DNA from: Dietzia timorensis
GTDB lineage: Bacteria > Actinomycetota > Actinomycetes > Mycobacteriales > Mycobacteriaceae
Assembly (NCBI RefSeq): GCF_020742175.1
Contig: NZ_DYXM01000225.1
Span: 1-10,707, forward strand
Reading direction: 5' to 3'
DNA length: 10,707 bases
Below the pieces are notes generated by a model. It had not been told where the DNA came from, made no database searches, and saw only the letters and a program-made list of their open reading frames with translations. Position 1 is the first letter of the stretch; every line of letters begins with the position of its first letter. Made by a program: the position numbers and the translations under genes. Below, piece after piece: positions 1 through 6,509 of this stretch.

Positions 1-828
1 CTTGCTCGCGGCGGGCTGCTCGACATGGATACCCATTCGGTGCACTCCGATTCCATGGAGTCCTACCTCGCCGACTGGGATCTTCGCGCAGATAACCCCA
101 GCGAAGAGGCGCGCGAGCTGTTCTACGCCGCCCCGGGTGGCGTCCGCACCACCGAGCCGTTCTCCACGGATAACCGCTGGGTCTCGCTCGATGTCGACGC
201 CGAGAACGGCTGCATCCACTCGATGGAACATCCGTGCACCGAGGAGGGCGGCCTGGTCGTGCTTCGCGGCAATATCGCCCCGAACGGTTCGGTGTTCAAG
301 ACCGCGGGCGTGGATGAGGAAAGCTTCCGGTTCACCGGTCCGGCGCGCGTGGTCGAGTCGCAAGAGGAAGCCGTGTCGGTGATTCTCAAGAAGGTCATCC
401 AACCCGGCGATGTGCTCGTCGTCCGTTACGAGGGACCGGCGGGCGGGCCGGGCATGCAGGAAATGCTCCACCCCACGGCATTCCTCAAGGGCGCCGGCCT
501 GGGTAAAAAGTGCGCACTCATCACCGATGGCCGTTTCTCCGGCGGCTCGTCAGGGTTGTCCATCGGCCACATCGCACCGGAGGCCGCAGCCGGCGGACCG
601 ATCGGGCTGATCCAGGACGGCGACATCGTCACGATCGACGTGTACGAGCGGAAGCTTCACGCGGAGATCTCTTCGGACGAGCTCGAGCGTCGCCGCGCCG
701 AGATGGAAGCCAAGGACAAGCCGTGGCGGCCCGCGACGCGCGAACGCCATGTCTCGCAGGCTCTGCGCGCATACGCGTGGATGGCCTCCTCCGCAGACAA
801 GGGTGCCGTGCGAATCGTTCCGGACTAA
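1..828 (+). CDS. ilvD: Dihydroxyacid dehydratase, C-terminal part (5' end outside window)
   Basis: IlvD converts 2,3-dihydroxy-3-methylbutanoate or -pentanoate to the matching 2-keto acid, the penultimate step of valine and isoleucine synthesis, in the cytoplasm with an Fe-S cluster and Mg. The frame is open from base 1, so the 275 visible codons are the C-terminal 45% of a protein of about 610 residues; the ATG at 25 is internal. The visible residues follow E. coli-type IlvD almost throughout: the TH-VHS segment at 11-16, GGLVVLRGNIAPNG near 83-96, YEGPAGGPGMQEM at 143-155 (contains a Glu expected to bind Mg) and ITDGRFSGGSSGLSIGH near 174-190, whose Ser180 corresponds to the proposed catalytic base. 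The ending RAYAWMASSADKGAV is also typical. The cluster cysteines lie upstream, outside the window. Stop is TAA at 826-828. In related genomes ilvD/ilvBNC lie near this block, which fits the context. Identification is very secure. Confidence 0.97.
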   Translation, partial: LARGGLLDMDTHSVHSDSMESYLADWDLRADNPSEEARELFYAAPGGVRTTEPFSTDNRWVSLDVDAENGCIHSMEHPCTEEGGLVVLRGNIAPNGSVFKTAGVDEESFRFTGPARVVESQEEAVSVILKKVIQPGDVLVVRYEGPAGGPGMQEMLHPTAFLKGAGLGKKCALITDGRFSGGSSGLSIGHIAPEAAAGGPIGLIQDGDIVTIDVYERKLHAEISSDELERRRAEMEAKDKPWRPATRERHVSQALRAYAWMASSADKGAVRIVPD

Positions 829-857
829 GCCGGGAGGCTCGTTCGCACCGCCTACGA

Positions 858-897
858 CAACGTGCCCACTACTTGCGAGCAAGTAGTGGGCACGTTG
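858..897. terminator. Perfect 19-bp inverted repeat between convergent genes, likely bidirectional terminator
   Basis: The left arm CAACGTGCCCACTACTTGC (858-876) and its exact reverse complement (879-897) are separated by GA. As RNA this gives an 18-bp stem closed by a CGAG tetraloop. It starts 30 nt after the ilvD stop and ends 23 nt before the stop of the minus-strand DoxX gene, so it can act on both transcripts. There is no T-tract on either side, which is usual for GC-rich actinobacterial terminators. A protein-binding palindrome is the alternative. Confidence 0.8.
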
Positions 898-920
898 CCT
901 GTGTCCGAGCTGCCGAAATA

Positions 921-2462
921 TCAGGACGACAGCGGGTTGCTTCCGTTGAGCGCGTACCAGACAACCGCCACCGCCGCGACGGCGACGATGATCCCGAGAA
1001 AGCCCGACCACTTCGGTGCCGACGCCCACTTGCGGCCGGCATCGAGCCCCCAGCGGCCGCCGCCGGCGAACAGGATCGTAAGCAGTGCGGCTGCGTAGAG
1101 AATATGCAGTTCGAGGCCGCCGCCCGGTGCGCCGGACAGATCGCTCCCGCCGAGGATCGTCGCGCCGCCCGCCGCGGCCAACGTGAGTGCCGCGCTCAAC
1201 CCGACGAGGGCGAGGAGGACGGTCGCACCGATGGGCGTGAGGATCCCGAGTAGGAGAATGACCGCGGCGACGAGCCCGGCAATGCCGAACCCATAGGAAA
1301 GCGCCTGCGCCTGATCGAACCCGGCGCTGGAGAATACGTCGGTCATGCCGTCGAAGCCGGGACCACCGAACAGCCCGAATACGATGCGCAGCGAGTGCAG
1401 CCCGAGCAGTGCGGCCACGACGACACGAAGGATGAACAGGCCGAAGTCCGCGGTGCCGCGAACCGGCTTGGGCGCCGGCTCCCTCGCAGCGACGGGAGCA
1501 ACCTGCCCGTCCGTTCCGTCGTAGTCGTAGCCCTGGCCGTTCTCGTCGAAGTCGGCGTAGTTGTATCCGGCCGTCGGGAACGCGGTGGTCTGATTATGAG
1601 CGTTGTCGGTGGTCATACCTGTATGTCCTTCGCCCGTCGCACCGACTGGCTGGGCCTGGGCCTGGGGCTCGCTTGCGTTCTGAGGCTGACCGAAGGCCTG
1701 CGTCCGTGCGTCGGGATCGCCCCCGTCTCCGGACTTCTTCGACTTCGCTCCGATGAGCGCTCCGATACCGACGCCGCCCGCTCCGGCCGCACCTGCAGCC
1801 GCAGCCTTTCCGGCAGTCCCGCCGGAACCGGAGCTCTCGGCGTCCTTTGCCGTCTGCCCCGTGGACTTCGGCTCGAACTCCTGGGTCTGGGCATCCGGGG
1901 ATACCTGCCCGGTCGCCGAGCTCGATTCGGTGCGCGGCGATTGGGGCATCTCCTCCACCGGGATCGCCGCGGTTGCCGAGTCGTCCGGCGACTGGGAGCC
2001 GCTCGCGGCCGTTGCCGCAGTTGCGCCTGCAGCAGCGCCCCCGGCGCCCGCCGGTGCCGCCTGCCCGGCCGCCGAGCTCGCGGTGGAAGGCGAATCCGTA
2101 GCCGCCTGACCGGTCCCCGAATCGCCGCCGAGCGAGATCGGCTTCTCCGCGATGGGTGCGCCGCGGTCCTTGCCCGCGCCAGCCGCATCCTGCTTTTCGG
2201 AGTCCTTACCCAGCGGCCACCGGGACTTGCTCTTGGGGGCGCCCACGGTCTGGGGTGCTGCCCGCTCGCCCGGATTCGGGGCAGAGGTCGATGCCTGCGC
2301 GGGTGACTGCCCCTGGCGGGGCGCCGAGGTGCTGCTGCCCGCCGCCGGCATCCGGGTCGTGTCGTTCCCCGCACCTGCCGCCTGGTTCGGATCCACGTTC
2401 GGATCCACGCGGCCGGGTTCGGAGTCGCGAGAATTCTTGCCTAAGCCGAATGGAAGTTTCAC
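921..2462 (-). CDS. DoxX-family integral membrane protein with long low-complexity N-terminal extension
   Basis: This is a 513-residue protein in two halves. Residues 1 to about 335 are rich in Ala, Gly, Ser, Pro, Gln and Thr, with no predicted fold and no signal peptide; they include an Ala/Gly run at 216-238 and a Tyr/Asp-rich patch (GYNYADFDENGQGYDYD) at 299-315. Residues 338-475 are a DoxX-like module of about four membrane helices (near 341-363, 390-409, 411-433, 450-468); a further hydrophobic helix lies at 487-505. The neighbour order matches M. tuberculosis Rv3005c (DoxX), which with SodA and SseA forms a membrane oxidoreductase complex against oxidative stress; that protein is about 280 residues, so the extension here is much longer. 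The start is GTG at 2460-2462; no Shine-Dalgarno is visible, but CATAAT lies 9 nt upstream, suggesting leaderless translation. Family call is fairly secure; the function of the extension is unknown. Confidence 0.85.
   Translation of the reverse strand: MKLPFGLGKNSRDSEPGRVDPNVDPNQAAGAGNDTTRMPAAGSSTSAPRQGQSPAQASTSAPNPGERAAPQTVGAPKSKSRWPLGKDSEKQDAAGAGKDRGAPIAEKPISLGGDSGTGQAATDSPSTASSAAGQAAPAGAGGAAAGATAATAASGSQSPDDSATAAIPVEEMPQSPRTESSSATGQVSPDAQTQEFEPKSTGQTAKDAESSGSGGTAGKAAAAGAAGAGGVGIGALIGAKSKKSGDGGDPDARTQAFGQPQNASEPQAQAQPVGATGEGHTGMTTDNAHNQTTAFPTAGYNYADFDENGQGYDYDGTDGQVAPVAAREPAPKPVRGTADFGLFILRVVVAALLGLHSLRIVFGLFGGPGFDGMTDVFSSAGFDQAQALSYGFGIAGLVAAVILLLGILTPIGATVLLALVGLSAALTLAAAGGATILGGSDLSGAPGGGLELHILYAAALLTILFAGGGRWGLDAGRKWASAPKWSGFLGIIVAVAAVAVVWYALNGSNPLSS
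2386..2409. repeat. 12-bp tandem duplication inside the DoxX-family gene
   Basis: TTCGGATCCACG occurs twice back to back (2386-2397 and 2398-2409). On the minus strand it encodes VDPNVDPN at residues 19-26 of the DoxX-family protein. It is in frame and shows that the low-complexity N-terminus can change length by short duplications. Confidence 0.85.
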
Positions 2463-2471
2463 GTATACGAG

Positions 2472-2477
2472 ATTATG
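2472..2477 (-). promoter_or_regulatory. Candidate -10 box for the DoxX-family gene (leaderless)
   Basis: CATAAT on the minus strand ends 9 nt before the GTG start, so transcription could begin at or next to the start codon. No Shine-Dalgarno is present. No good -35 match is visible. An alternative -10, TATAAA at 2537-2542 (minus), would give a leader of about 65 nt. Confidence 0.45.
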
Positions 2478-2533
2478 CGGAATCGGCGCGCCGCGCGGGG
2501 ACGTGAGGGCGTGTGGCCACGTATTGTCGCCAG

Positions 2534-2545
2534 TTCTTTATATTC
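2534..2545. promoter_or_regulatory. AT-rich island in the divergent DoxX/lppZ intergenic region
   Basis: TTCTTTATATTC is the only AT-rich patch in the 180-nt gap 2463-2642. It reads TATATT (2539-2544) on plus and TATAAA (2537-2542) on minus, so it could serve as a -10 element for either divergent gene. No matching -35 box is clear. Nothing else of note is seen in this gap. Confidence 0.3.
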
Positions 2546-2630
2546 GGGCAGGATGCGGCGGGCGTGCGAGCGTGGCGTCCGACGTCATTGGCGGGTGGTG
2601 GTCCTCCGCGGACCTGGTCGCCACGGCACG

Positions 2631-2636
2631 TAAGCT
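2631..2636 (+). promoter_or_regulatory. Candidate -10 box for the LppZ-like gene (leaderless)
   Basis: TAAGCT fits the actinobacterial TANNNT consensus and is separated from the ATG at 2643 by exactly 6 nt, the spacing expected when transcription starts at the A of the start codon. There is no convincing Shine-Dalgarno between them. Confidence 0.5.
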
Positions 2637-2642
2637 GGGCCC

Positions 2643-3803
2643 ATGCATGCGCAGTTCCCCCGCACCGAGCCTCCGCGCCTGCGGGACACGTCCCGCTCTT
2701 TTCGCTGGATGACGGCGGCGGCTGCGCTCTCGTTGGCACCGATGCTCGCGGCGGGCTGTGCACAATTCGATGATTCGCAGTCCGCACCCTTTTCGCCGGT
2801 CGCCGGTGCGGGCGAGAACTTCGGCGAGGCTCCTGAGCCCAATAAGCCGCCGGACATGGGACAGCGCGAGCCCTCCCCCGGCCAGGGGGAACAGCCTGAT
2901 CTTCCGCCGCAGACTCCCGACGGAAGGACCGAGTGCGAGGACCCGGACCCTGCGGTCATCGCGACGTGCCTGGAGCCGACGAGCGCCGTCGTCGGCCTTC
3001 CGGACAGTGCTGAGGCGATCCTCGCCGAACGCGACACCGGCCAGATGTTTGTGGTGAGCGACGCCGAGGCGCCCAAGCCCTTTGCCCGCATCGACCCGAG
3101 TGAGGGCGCCGTGGTGTCGCTCGCGCTCTCGCCAAGCTACGCGCAGGATCGGCTCGTCTATGCAGTGCTCGTTTCCGGCGGTGAGACGAAGGTCGCGCGG
3201 ATCGCGGAAGGGGACGAGGCGAAGATCGTCGCCGATGGGCTACCCGGCAGCGAGAACGGACGCGCCGGTATCGCCTTCAATGACGACGAGATGCTTGTCG
3301 GCGTCGGACGCGAAGTCATTGGTTTCCCCGAGTTCGAGGGAATCGGCGAGGCGGGCCGGACAGAGACCGTGGCGAGCACCGATTCGCCTATCAGCGGCTT
3401 GTGCGCAGGTGCGGGAATCTTTCCGGGCGTGTACGCCACCACGGGCGGAACCGCCGGCGGGGCGCTCATGCGGGTCGACGAGGGCGCTGCGCTACGCGTG
3501 TGGTCGTGGCCGGATCAGCCGAGCGTGCACGGCTGCGCGGTGACAACGACAGGTCCCGCGGTCGCCATTCCCGACGCCGAGCGCGTAGACATGGTGGTCG
3601 TCGATCCTGCGAGCGGGACCGCCCCGGCTCCGCCGACCGCCGTAGCCGAAGGACAGTACGGCAGGCTCAGCGGGGTCGGCCTCATGGCCGGGAACGCGCT
3701 GGTCGGCACGACGACCAACAAGGCGGGCGGCTCGCCGGTACAGACCGACGACCGCGCGATCATCCTCCCGATTTCCGGGTCCAGCGCGGACGAACGAACC
3801 TAG
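2643..3803 (+). CDS. LppZ-like secreted lipoprotein, putative beta-propeller
   Basis: This 386-residue protein has an N-terminal export signal: a basic n-region (Arg at 7, 12, 14, 18, 21), a hydrophobic stretch at 23-38 and LAAGC with the lipid-attachment Cys at 39. A Pro/Gly/Glu-rich linker (about 40-105) is followed by a domain with repeated beta-strand-like blocks resembling glucose/sorbosone dehydrogenase propellers (AILAERDTGQMFVV at 125-138, GRAGIAFNDDEMLVGVG at 206-222). Four further Cys (98, 109, 254, 298) could form two disulfides. The order DoxX - this gene - gatB matches Rv3006 (lppZ). The stretch that in active quinoprotein dehydrogenases carries a catalytic His reads SENGRAGIAF here, so enzyme activity is doubtful. 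The ATG at 2643 is the most upstream good start; Met23 would remove the basic n-region. Its stop lies 10 nt from the gatB stop, with no terminator visible between. Function unknown; probably a cell-envelope protein. Confidence 0.8.
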   Translation: MHAQFPRTEPPRLRDTSRSFRWMTAAAALSLAPMLAAGCAQFDDSQSAPFSPVAGAGENFGEAPEPNKPPDMGQREPSPGQGEQPDLPPQTPDGRTECEDPDPAVIATCLEPTSAVVGLPDSAEAILAERDTGQMFVVSDAEAPKPFARIDPSEGAVVSLALSPSYAQDRLVYAVLVSGGETKVARIAEGDEAKIVADGLPGSENGRAGIAFNDDEMLVGVGREVIGFPEFEGIGEAGRTETVASTDSPISGLCAGAGIFPGVYATTGGTAGGALMRVDEGAALRVWSWPDQPSVHGCAVTTTGPAVAIPDAERVDMVVVDPASGTAPAPPTAVAEGQYGRLSGVGLMAGNALVGTTTNKAGGSPVQTDDRAIILPISGSSADERT

Positions 3804-3813
3804 CGCGCAGGGA

Positions 3814-5337
3814 TTAGCTGGCGCCGCAGGCTGCGAGGACGAGTTCCTTGACCCTCGCCGGATCGGCCTGGCCGCGGGTGGCCTTCATGACCGCACCGAC
3901 GATGGCGCCGGCGGCCTGGACCTTGCCGTCCTTGATCTTCGCGACCACGTCGGGCTGGGCCTCCAGGGCCTCGTCGACGGCCTTCTGCAGCGCGGAATCG
4001 TCGCGCACGACCTCGAGACCGCGGTCGGCGACGATCTGGTCCGGTTCGCCCTCGCCGTCGAGCACGCCGTCGACGACCTGGCGGGCGAGCTTGTTGGTGA
4101 GCTTGCCCTCGCCCACGAGCGCGATAACCCGTGCCACCTGTGAGGGCGTGATCTGAAGTCCGGACAGGTCGACCCCGCGAGCATTGGCCTGCTGAGACAG
4201 GTACGCGACCCACCACGACCGCGCCTCGGCGGGTGTGGCGCCTTCGTCGACGGTCGAGATGATCAGGTCAAGAGCACCGGCGTTGACGAGGTCACGCATT
4301 TCCTCGTCCGACACTCCCCATTCGGCCTGCACGCGGGCGCGGCGCACCCACGGCAGTTCGGGCAGCGTCGCCCGAATGGACTCGATGAGCTCCTCGCTGG
4401 GCTCGACCGGAGCGAGGTCGGGCTCGGGGAAGTAACGGTAATCCTCGGCCGATTCCTTCGGCCGGCCGGCGGAGGTCGTGCCGTCGTCCTCCTGGTAGTG
4501 CCGGGTTTCCAGCGCGATCTCCCCGCCGGCCTCCAGCACCGCGGCCTGCCGGCACATCTCGTAGCGCACAGCGGTTTCGACGCTGCGCAGGGAGTTGACG
4601 TTCTTCGTCTCGGTGCGCGTGCCGAACTCGGTGGTGCCCTTGGGCATGAGTGAAACGTTCGCATCACAGCGGATGGAGCCCTGGTCCATGCGCGCGTCGG
4701 AGACGTCGAGGCTCTTGATCAGATCGCGCAGCGCGGTAACGTACGAGCGCGCGATTTCAGGCGCCCGCTCCCCCGCGCCGATGATCGGCTTCGTGACGAT
4801 CTCGATGAGCGGCACGCCGGCGCGGTTGAAGTCGAGCAGCGAGTGGGTCGCGCCGTGGATGCGTCCCGAGGAGGAACCGATGTGGGTGGACTTGCCGGTG
4901 TCCTCCTCCATGTGCGCGCGCTCGATCTCCACGCGCCACGTGGTGCCGTCTTCGAGCTCGACGTCGAGTGCGCCGTCGAACGCGATGGGCTCGTCGTACT
5001 GCGAGATCTGGTAGTTCTTCGGCTGGTCCGGGTAGAAGTAGTTCTTCCGCGCGAAGCGGCTCGAGGGCGCGATCTCGCACCCGAGCGCGAGGCCGATCTT
5101 GATGGCCCATTCGACGCCGAGACGGTTGACGACCGGCAGCGCGCCAGGCAGGCCGATGCACACCGGGCAGACCTGCGAGTTGGGTTCGGCGCCGAAGGCG
5201 GTCGGGCAACCGCAGAACATCTTGGTCTCGGTATGCAGCTCGACGTGCACTTCCATACCCATGACCGGATCGAATTTCGCGATCACATCGTCGTAATCGA
5301 GGGGTTCGATATTGCTTGTGTCCACCGGTGCAGTCAT
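3814..5337 (-). CDS. gatB: Aspartyl/glutamyl-tRNA(Asn/Gln) amidotransferase subunit B
   Basis: GatB binds the misacylated tRNA, phosphorylates the Glu or Asp side chain with ATP, and receives ammonia channelled from GatA. The 507-residue product has the family hallmarks: the VMGMEVHVELHTETKMFCGC opening (25-44), a CxC...CxxC cluster at 42, 44, 57 and 60, the YFYPDQPKNYQISQYDEPI motif (about 100-118), EEDTGKSTH (144-152), DFNRAGVPLIEI (169-180) and RTETKNVNS (241-249), followed by a helical and YqeY-like tail for tRNA contact. The frame stays open upstream to 5469, but that stretch overlaps the end of pfkA and has no family similarity; the ATG at 5335-5337 gives the normal N-terminus. A weak AAAGG lies about 13 nt upstream. 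The pfkA stop is 31 nt away, so the two are probably cotranscribed. Unusually for the complex, it is not adjacent to gatCA. Confidence 0.97.
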   Translation of the reverse strand: MTAPVDTSNIEPLDYDDVIAKFDPVMGMEVHVELHTETKMFCGCPTAFGAEPNSQVCPVCIGLPGALPVVNRLGVEWAIKIGLALGCEIAPSSRFARKNYFYPDQPKNYQISQYDEPIAFDGALDVELEDGTTWRVEIERAHMEEDTGKSTHIGSSSGRIHGATHSLLDFNRAGVPLIEIVTKPIIGAGERAPEIARSYVTALRDLIKSLDVSDARMDQGSIRCDANVSLMPKGTTEFGTRTETKNVNSLRSVETAVRYEMCRQAAVLEAGGEIALETRHYQEDDGTTSAGRPKESAEDYRYFPEPDLAPVEPSEELIESIRATLPELPWVRRARVQAEWGVSDEEMRDLVNAGALDLIISTVDEGATPAEARSWWVAYLSQQANARGVDLSGLQITPSQVARVIALVGEGKLTNKLARQVVDGVLDGEGEPDQIVADRGLEVVRDDSALQKAVDEALEAQPDVVAKIKDGKVQAAGAIVGAVMKATRGQADPARVKELVLAACGAS

Positions 5338-5368
5338 GCCAGCGATCTTACCTTTCGTGTTTTCCGGC

Positions 5369-6403
5369 TCAGCCGAAGAGGCTCGCGGCCTCGTCATACA
5401 TTTCCACCGGCACCGTCTTGAGCCGGCTGATCGCGTCCGCGATCGGCAGCGGCACGATGTCCTCACCACGCAGCGCGACGAACACGCCGTGCTTACCGGA
5501 GTTCGCCAGGTGCGCAGCGTGCACCCCGTACCTCGTCGCGAGAACCCGGTCTCGTGACGTCGGAGTTCCGCCCCGCTGGGTGTGTCCGAGCACGGTGGTC
5601 CTCACGTCGCGGTCCAGCCGCTCCTTGATCTCCACCGCCATCGCGTTCGCCACCCCGGTGAATACCTGGTGCCCGAACTGGTCGATCTCGCCCTCGTCGA
5701 TCGTCATCGACGAGCCCTCGGCGGGCGTGGCGCCCTCGGCGACCACGCAGATGCCGTAGTTCTCGCCCATCTGGAAACGCCGCTTCATCACCTTGCACAC
5801 GTAATCGATGTCGAAGGGAACCTCGGGGATCACGATCATATGCGCACCCGCCGCCAGACCGGCGTGCAGCGCGATCCATCCGGCGTGCCGGCCCATCACC
5901 TCGACGAGCATCACCCGCTCGTGGGATTCGGCGGTGGTGTGGAGGCGATCGATGGCGTCAGCGGCGACGGACACGGCGGTGTCGAATCCGAAGGTGAAGT
6001 CGGTGGCCGCGACATCGTTGTCGATGGTCTTGGGCACACCCACCACCGGGATTCCGTTGTCGTGGAGCCAGTTCGCTGCGGTGAGTGTCCCGTCCCCGCC
6101 GATTGCGATGAGCACGTCGATTGCGTGCCGTTCGAGCGTCCGCTTGATCTGTGGCAGCGAATTTCTCAGCGTGTCCGGGTTGAGTCGCCCCGTCCCGAGC
6201 ACGGTGCCGCCGCGCAGGAGGAGGCGGTCGATCTCCTCGTCGTCATACAACGACACCGCGGAGTCCTCGACCAGGCCGGACCAGCCGTCCTTGAACCCGA
6301 GCACGGGCGTGTCGTATTCGGCCCGCGAGGTGCGGACGACCGCACGGATCACCGCGTTGAGACCGGGGCAATCGCCGCCGGCCGTGAGCATTCCGATTCG
6401 CAC
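5369..6403 (-). CDS. pfkA: 6-phosphofructokinase
   Basis: PfkA phosphorylates fructose 6-phosphate to fructose 1,6-bisphosphate in glycolysis. The 344-residue product has the expected motifs in order: MLTAGGDCPGLNAVIR (5-20), IGGDGT (101-106), PKTIDND (124-130) with catalytic Asp128, EVMGRHAGW (168-176), PEVPFD (193-198) and LGHTQRGG (272-279). Gly105 in GGDGT is the state found in ATP-dependent enzymes; PPi-dependent enzymes have Asp there. Lys125 is typical of PPi enzymes but is also found in actinobacterial ATP enzymes of the mixed group, so ATP is the likely donor. The start is GTG at 6401-6403, preceded by AAGGAGA at 6413-6419 (minus) with 9 nt spacing. It lies just upstream of gatB on the same strand and downstream of the MFS gene with a 106-nt gap. 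Length and ends are normal. Confidence 0.97.
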   Translation of the reverse strand: MRIGMLTAGGDCPGLNAVIRAVVRTSRAEYDTPVLGFKDGWSGLVEDSAVSLYDDEEIDRLLLRGGTVLGTGRLNPDTLRNSLPQIKRTLERHAIDVLIAIGGDGTLTAANWLHDNGIPVVGVPKTIDNDVAATDFTFGFDTAVSVAADAIDRLHTTAESHERVMLVEVMGRHAGWIALHAGLAAGAHMIVIPEVPFDIDYVCKVMKRRFQMGENYGICVVAEGATPAEGSSMTIDEGEIDQFGHQVFTGVANAMAVEIKERLDRDVRTTVLGHTQRGGTPTSRDRVLATRYGVHAAHLANSGKHGVFVALRGEDIVPLPIADAISRLKTVPVEMYDEAASLFG

Positions 6404-6436
6404 GTGGGTTGTTCTCCTTCACGCCTGGAGTTACGC

Positions 6437-6455
6437 GCGCTCGCGGGTCGAGCGC
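6437..6455 (-). terminator. GC-rich hairpin between the MFS gene and pfkA
   Basis: GCGCTCG (6437-6443) and CGAGCGC (6449-6455) form a perfect 7-bp stem with a 5-nt loop in the 106-nt gap between the MFS stop and pfkA start. There is no T-tract. It could weaken read-through from the MFS gene or be a leader structure of pfkA; the evidence is limited because the region is very GC-rich. Confidence 0.35.
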
Positions 6456-6477
6456 CTCTGGCTTGCTCGCGCCATCC

Positions 6478-6483
6478 ACACTA
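6478..6483 (-). promoter_or_regulatory. Candidate -10 box for pfkA-gatB
   Basis: TAGTGT on the minus strand fits TANNNT and would give a leader of about 70 nt before the pfkA GTG, containing the hairpin at 6437-6455 and the AAGGAG site. No clear -35 is seen, so the call is tentative. Confidence 0.3.
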
Positions 6484-6509
6484 GCGACGCGGGCGTCCGC
6501 CGCGCCGCG

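Noticed and set aside
510..1253. Plus-strand open frame running from ilvD into the DoxX gene
   Set aside because: It crosses two recognised genes in other frames and the palindrome between them, and its composition is Arg-rich shadow coding.
1395..2306. 303-codon open frame on the plus strand opposite the DoxX-family gene
   Set aside because: It is Arg/Gly/Leu-rich shadow coding caused by high GC and the repetitive Ala/Gly codons of the minus-strand gene; the minus frame ends in a well-formed membrane domain. Similar shadows at 1613-2374 and 1753-2109 were dropped for the same reason.
5338..5469. Upstream extension of gatB by 44 codons
   Set aside because: It runs over the 3' end of pfkA, is Arg/Ser/Cys-rich like a shadow frame and has no GatB similarity; the ATG at 5337 gives the family-typical N-terminus.
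5582..6484. 300-codon open frame antisense to pfkA
   Set aside because: pfkA is complete and conserved on the other strand; the antisense frame has typical GC-rich shadow composition.
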